Of a stretch of DNA of 64,000 nt, positions 60,797 to 64,000 are shown piece after piece. A model generated the notes under the pieces. It searched no databases. It was not told the DNA's origin and saw only the letters and a program-made list of their open reading frames with translations. The DNA lies in contig DHXR01000040.1 in NCBI GenBank assembly GCA_002413785.1, forward strand, positions 1-64,000, given 5' to 3'. The stretch is from Mucilaginibacter sp. UBA5151 (GTDB taxonomy: Bacteria > Bacteroidota > Bacteroidia > Sphingobacteriales > Sphingobacteriaceae). The stretch's first letter is position 1; every line of letters starts with the position of its first letter. The translations under genes were made by a program, and so were the position numbers.

Positions 60797-60804
60797 CAAA
60801 GGTA
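60797..60804 (-). promoter_or_regulatory. -7 box of uppS
   Basis: TACCTTTG on the minus strand lies about 120 bp upstream of uppS. It gives uppS a promoter of its own downstream of the exbD gene. Confidence 0.45.
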
Positions 60805-60885
60805 AAACTTAATTGTACTTTTTTTAGTATGCTGACAGAAAAGTATTTCTTGAACCCGAAAGCCGGACTTTCGGACTCCAACAGA

Positions 60886-61404
60886 CTAATAAATCCCCTT
60901 TTGTTTGAGCAGGCCGACATCGTCCGGTGAGATTTTTGCAATGGCGTAGGTTGGTACCTGTGCGTTATTCAGATCGTCAATAGTTTCCACCAGATTGGCG
61001 TAAACGGAATGGTCTGAGGGTTTAAGGACTACGATCATCCCCTGGCCCGATAATCTGTAGATCCGTTTACCTGTTTCACTGATGGCGGTCGCCAGCCCCC
61101 TGCCGAAGCCGGTTTGCGTGGGAACTATTAAAGGTTTGTTCAACAATCCCAAATACCATACAACCTTATTGTTTTTGCCCAGGCAAATGGTCATGGTCCG
61201 GGTTTCTGAAACCGGGCCGGGCCGGCCGTCGGCAGGCATAGCAACAGGCATTACCCGGGGTTTTGTAAGCGAAGTGGTCAGCATGAAAAAAGTGATCAGC
61301 AAAAAAGCAAGATCGACCATTGCAGTAAGGTCAACGCGTACAGGCATTTTGCCCGAAGTGCGCCTGCCGCCTGATTTCCGGTTTGAAGGATTTAATTCAG
61401 CCAT
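60886..61404 (-). CDS. Orphan ExbD/TolR-type biopolymer transport protein
   Basis: ExbD proteins use the proton gradient with ExbB to energise TonB. From the preferred start MAELNPSNRKSGG at 61404 the protein is 172 residues. It has a basic N-terminal tail, one membrane helix with the essential aspartate (D31 in TAMVDLAFLLITFFML) and a periplasmic domain (VNLVETIDDLNNAQVPTYAI-like end). No exbB or tonB gene is adjacent, so it must work with partners encoded elsewhere or be specialised. The first 23 codons of the long frame from 61473 lack family character. Confidence 0.85.
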   Translation of the reverse strand: MAELNPSNRKSGGRRTSGKMPVRVDLTAMVDLAFLLITFFMLTTSLTKPRVMPVAMPADGRPGPVSETRTMTICLGKNNKVVWYLGLLNKPLIVPTQTGFGRGLATAISETGKRIYRLSGQGMIVVLKPSDHSVYANLVETIDDLNNAQVPTYAIAKISPDDVGLLKQKGIY

Positions 61405-62070
61405 GATTTCAAAGTTTAAGGTTAATAATTGGAAACTATCAGCAGCATTGCCGTTGATAATTTTAAAACGCATGTTTTAAATTGTTATTGCAACAATGAT
61501 GCATTAATTATTGAAAAACATTTAGGCGGAGAGTTGCCATTATTTTTACCGATGCAGGAGTATTTGCACGCTTTAGCGGCTGACTGGAGACGAAAACCCT
61601 GGCAATTTCTCAAATTACGAGGGGCTAAATGCGTTTAGGTCCTCGTAATTTTTTCGGTTTGAGAGGCTAAATGCGTTTAGCTCATCGTAATTTTTTCGAT
61701 TTGAGAGGCTAAATGCGTTTAGCTCATCGTAATTTTGGATGTTTTGGAGGCTAAACGCGTTTAGCCTTCGAGAAAAAAACAGAGTTAAATTAAGACAAAG
61801 TATTGCATTTCAAATAATTACAAATAACATGTCAAAGAAAAACGGAATTTGTTTGAGAAAAATGGGGTTTTTATTTTTTTTGGCTGATGTTAAGCAATAA
61901 CCGGAGAGCCGTGGGGCTTGCTCAAATATAGCAAAAATTGGCGAAATTACCAATGGGGATACGGGGAATTTCATTGAAAAATAGGGTGGCTTTTTATGAC
62001 TGTACCTGCAGGGTCGCGTTTCATTTGTATGATCGGCTCGTTTGATACCCCATGTTCATCAGGGGTGCGA
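61405..62070. other. Gene-free interval containing the second 42-bp array
   Basis: Only short, unsupported frames are present (for example 61429-61638 and 61996-62196). The array 61612-61771 fills the centre. The remaining 300 bp after the array are AT-rich and show no feature I can name. Confidence 0.55.
61612..61771. repeat. Four-unit 42-bp repeat array, copy 2
   Basis: GCTAAA occurs at 61624, 61666, 61708 and 61750, an exact 42-bp period. Each unit reads GAGGCTAAATGCGTTTAGCT, then CATCGTAATTTTTTCG-like text. It is the reverse complement of the array at 14937-15103. The first unit begins AAATTACGAGGGGCTAAATG and closes with CCTCGTAATTT, forming a complete hairpin, as does the end unit of the other array. 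Confidence 0.9.
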
Positions 62071-62520
62071 TTAAGCACGAAAATCATAAGTCAACAACCC
62101 ATACAACATGAAAGCAAAAAGAACCAAATACCTTATTGTTATTCCATAATCATACATTATAATCTGTCCCTCTTCTTTCTTAAAAAAGTAATATAACAAT
62201 GCCTGCATGGAAACGGCCATTAGAAATAAAATAATCATAATGAGTAAAACCACAATTGACAAAACAGCGTTCATCAAACCTGAAAAAATAGCACATAAGG
62301 AGGCACTAAACATCGTCCCCAATATTATCGAATAAATAACACCGAATTTGGGAGACCGAAGGGTATAAAAACCTAATGGAAAATATAATATTCCTAAAAA
62401 TAAAAAAGAGGTTACGGTAAGCCCGCCCGAATGAACCACATTTGCCTTTTGGAGAAAATAACCCGCACTAAACAAAAGGAATAAAACAATTTCTAAAATG
62501 TTGATTTTTCGTATTTTCAT
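62071..62520 (-). CDS. Small hypothetical membrane protein
   Basis: From ATG 62520 (MKIRKINILEIVLFLLFSAG) the protein is 149 residues with about five hydrophobic segments. These include TVTSFLFLGILYFPLGFYTL, IILGTMFSASLCAIFSGLM and a long segment around VLSIVVLLIMIILFLMAV. No family is recognised. It may be a small inner-membrane protein of unknown function. It lies in the non-core insert between the DUF6089 gene and uppS. Confidence 0.55.
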   Translation of the reverse strand: MKIRKINILEIVLFLLFSAGYFLQKANVVHSGGLTVTSFLFLGILYFPLGFYTLRSPKFGVIYSIILGTMFSASLCAIFSGLMNAVLSIVVLLIMIILFLMAVSMQALLYYFFKKEEGQIIMYDYGITIRYLVLFAFMLYGLLTYDFRA

Positions 62521-62580
62521 TGTCGTGATATGCATATCTTACATCAAGTCTCAAAACATCACACCTTCATCAATTACCAC

Positions 62581-63366
62581 CTACTGAAAATAACACTTCT
62601 GCGTAAGAAAAGTATATGAAAGCGTGATCTGCGTGAAAAAATAGGTATCGCGGGGGTTGCCATCGCCTCTTTGTGTGTCGGCAGAGCCTATATAACGCCC
62701 GGTCTTTTCGCCCGAGCGGTCGGATAATGCCTGGGCAAGCGGACTTTTTAAGGTGCTTTTAACCGGGTAAACGCCGCTAACATCATCAAGATAATCTGTA
62801 TTGGGGTTCCGGTAGCCAATTTCGTAGCCAAGGGTAAACGCGCCGAAAATATTATACTTAAACCCGGCGCCATAAGGGAAAGAGAAAGCTGTAGTTGAAT
62901 AAGGCTTCTTCCCTTCGGTTTCAAGTCCTCTTAGGCTGTATTTTACACCGTTATATACTGTCGTCGGGAAATAGTTTACCGCAGCAAAGCCGAAAAATAT
63001 ATAAGGGCTGAATTTATTTAACCCGATTTCGGGGATATATTTCATAAAATTAAACTCGCCAATGGCGCTTACTTCAAACAGGGTGGTGGTAAAACTTAAA
63101 TTGCGGGCGCGGAACTGCTGACTGCCTGAGTTACTGTCGGCGGCGCTGATGACGCCAAAGTTATAACTCAGTTTTGCGGAAAAATAACCGTCGAAATTTC
63201 TTGCCACAAATCCGCCGATGGACGGGCCGCTAACTTTCAAAGGGTTATTTAGGTTAAGGTCGCCCATATACCCCGCGCCGCCAACGCCTGCGCCTATTTC
63301 CCAGCTTTGGGCCTTTAAACTAAATGAGATAAAAATTAAAAATACAATTAGTATAAATTTAGGCAT
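62581..63366 (-). CDS. DUF6089-like outer-membrane barrel protein
   Basis: A 261-residue protein with signal peptide (ending FSLKA) and an eight-stranded-type barrel. It begins QSWEIGAGVGGAGYMGDLNL and ends TYFFTQITLSYTFLTQKCYFQ-like (FFTQITLSYTF). This is the family (DUF6089) that in Bacteroidota lies between nadK and uppS. The ATG is 9 bp after the nadK stop codon, and a TAAATTTG sequence overlapping that stop ends 4 nt before the ATG. Function unknown, but its stable place in the BAM cluster suggests a role in the outer membrane. Confidence 0.82.
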   Translation of the reverse strand: MPKFILIVFLIFISFSLKAQSWEIGAGVGGAGYMGDLNLNNPLKVSGPSIGGFVARNFDGYFSAKLSYNFGVISAADSNSGSQQFRARNLSFTTTLFEVSAIGEFNFMKYIPEIGLNKFSPYIFFGFAAVNYFPTTVYNGVKYSLRGLETEGKKPYSTTAFSFPYGAGFKYNIFGAFTLGYEIGYRNPNTDYLDDVSGVYPVKSTLKSPLAQALSDRSGEKTGRYIGSADTQRGDGNPRDTYFFTQITLSYTFLTQKCYFQ

Positions 63367-63370
63367 CAGT

Positions 63371-63378
63371 CAAATTTA
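63371..63378 (-). promoter_or_regulatory. Candidate -7 box of the DUF6089 gene
   Basis: TAAATTTG on the minus strand overlaps the nadK stop codon and ends 4 nt before the ATG at 63366. It may be a chance match, as the gene could also be read from the nadK promoter. Confidence 0.35.
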
Positions 63379-64000
63379 GTAATTACGGGCGTCGAGCCCC
63401 CATAAAAGTTTGTTTCTTAACGTTGATAAATAACTTTCATTATTCAAACGTATCAGATTTAACTGAAATCCGGCCTTGTTCACCTTAAAACGGGTGGTTT
63501 TATCCATTACCGCCGTCCGCGAATCGCAGGACACCAGGTAGTTTGCACTCCTTGTTTCAACATCAAACGAAAGTGTACAACTATCGGGCAATACGATAGG
63601 CCTTACGTTTAAATTATGCGGCGACACTGGTGTTAAAACCAAACTGTTCGACTGCGGGAAAATAATAGGCCCGCCGCAGCTTAGCGAATAGGCCGTGGAA
63701 CCGGTTGCTGTTGATATGATAATGCCATCGCCCCAATAGGAATTTAAGAACTCGCCGTCCAAAAAAACGTGGGTGGTGATCATCGCAGCATCATCCCGTT
63801 TATGGATGGTGATGTCGTTAAGGGCAAAATTGTCTTTGCCAAAGATCCCCAGTTCGGAGTTGATGCAGATCAATTCCCGGCTATCGAGCGAAAATTGTTT
63901 ATTTACCACAGCCTTAATAGCTGCGGCAATATCATTTTTATTTATGCTGGCTAAAAAACCAAGCCGACCAAAGTTAATACCAATTACAGGTATGTCCGAA
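63376..64000 (-). CDS. nadK: NAD kinase, 5' end outside the window
   Basis: NadK phosphorylates NAD to NADP. The visible C-terminal 207 codons include SDIPVIGINFGRLGFLAS, ALNDITIHKRDDAAMITTHV, GDGIIISTATGSTAYSLSCG and GPIIFPQS, the ATP/NAD-binding signatures of the family. The N-terminal GGDGT motif lies beyond 64000. The frame is continuous with the ORF that starts at 63909, which is only an internal methionine-like codon. It heads the envelope cluster on the minus strand. Confidence 0.95.
   Translation of the reverse strand, partial: SDIPVIGINFGRLGFLASINKNDIAAAIKAVVNKQFSLDSRELICINSELGIFGKDNFALNDITIHKRDDAAMITTHVFLDGEFLNSYWGDGIIISTATGSTAYSLSCGGPIIFPQSNSLVLTPVSPHNLNVRPIVLPDSCTLSFDVETRSANYLVSCDSRTAVMDKTTRFKVNKAGFQLNLIRLNNESYLSTLRNKLLWGLDARNY

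Noticed and set aside
61429..61638. 69-codon open frame running into array 2
   Set aside because: It overlaps the exbD start region on the other strand and reads into the repeat; the composition is not protein-like.
63376..63909. A complete short NAD kinase starting at 63909
   Set aside because: The frame continues without a stop to the window edge and encodes conserved NadK sequence, so the gene is cut by the window.

Overview
The window is a chromosomal segment of a Bacteroidota bacterium, most likely Sphingobacteriaceae and Mucilaginibacter/Pedobacter-like. The evidence is the TAnnTTTG type of -7 promoter box in front of many genes, Bacteroidota-restricted families (DUF4783, DUF4294, DUF6089-like), bshB1, L-lysine 6-transaminase, and the gene order nadK - DUF6089 - uppS - bamA - ompH - ompH - murI. 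Most of it is housekeeping DNA. There is no rRNA, prophage, CRISPR array or intact insertion sequence.

Layout. 1-1140: AT-rich accessory edge with a RadC/JAB protein next to tRNA-Phe, possibly the end of an integrated element. 1.4-6.4 kb: HdrC/HdrB-like Fe-S pair, a RelE/ParE-type toxin-antitoxin pair, YciI protein, mtgA. 6.4-8.3 kb: an outer-membrane protein and rpsF-rpsR-rplI. 8.8-12.6 kb: PdxI-like aldo/keto reductase, acidic protein, Uma2 nuclease, dnaX. 12.8-17.5 kb: secreted toroid-like protein, a 42-bp repeat array, a frameshifted gene remnant, higBA, a secreted TIM-barrel protein. 17.7-30.4 kb: purF-type amidotransferase, LysE exporter, FucP-like MFS, dCMP deaminase, cmk, arfB, lpxR, two paralogous barrels, lon, TPR protein. 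30.4-42.8 kb: gpmI, DUF4783, nadC, plsY, pabB, purA, fur, relA/spoT, DUF4294, glutathione peroxidase, bshB1. 43.5-46.4 kb: lat and amt. 46.5-55.1 kb: the membrane half of complex I (nuoH-I-J-K-L-M-N) on the minus strand, with a secreted plug-like protein between nuoK and nuoL. 55.3-64.0 kb: the envelope cluster murI, two ompH, bamA, uppS, then a non-core insert (orphan ExbD, 42-bp array, small membrane protein), a DUF6089-like barrel and nadK, which runs off the right edge.

The most unusual content is between genes. Two arrays of four units, each with an exact 42-bp period, lie about 47 kb apart in opposite orientation. About a dozen intergenic elements are built from reiterated 6-14-nt words, mostly as long inverted repeats. 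A 109-bp unit is present three times and fills the nuoH-nuoI gap. Repeats also supply the first eight codons of the HdrB-like gene and the last codons of cmk.

A second pattern is a TAnnTTTG-like box 3-5 nt upstream of the start codon of six genes (RelE-system antitoxin, dnaX, higB, gpmI, murI, DUF6089 gene), two of which use GTG. This suggests leaderless transcripts.

All assignments come from reading the sequence and recalled family motifs. No database search was run.
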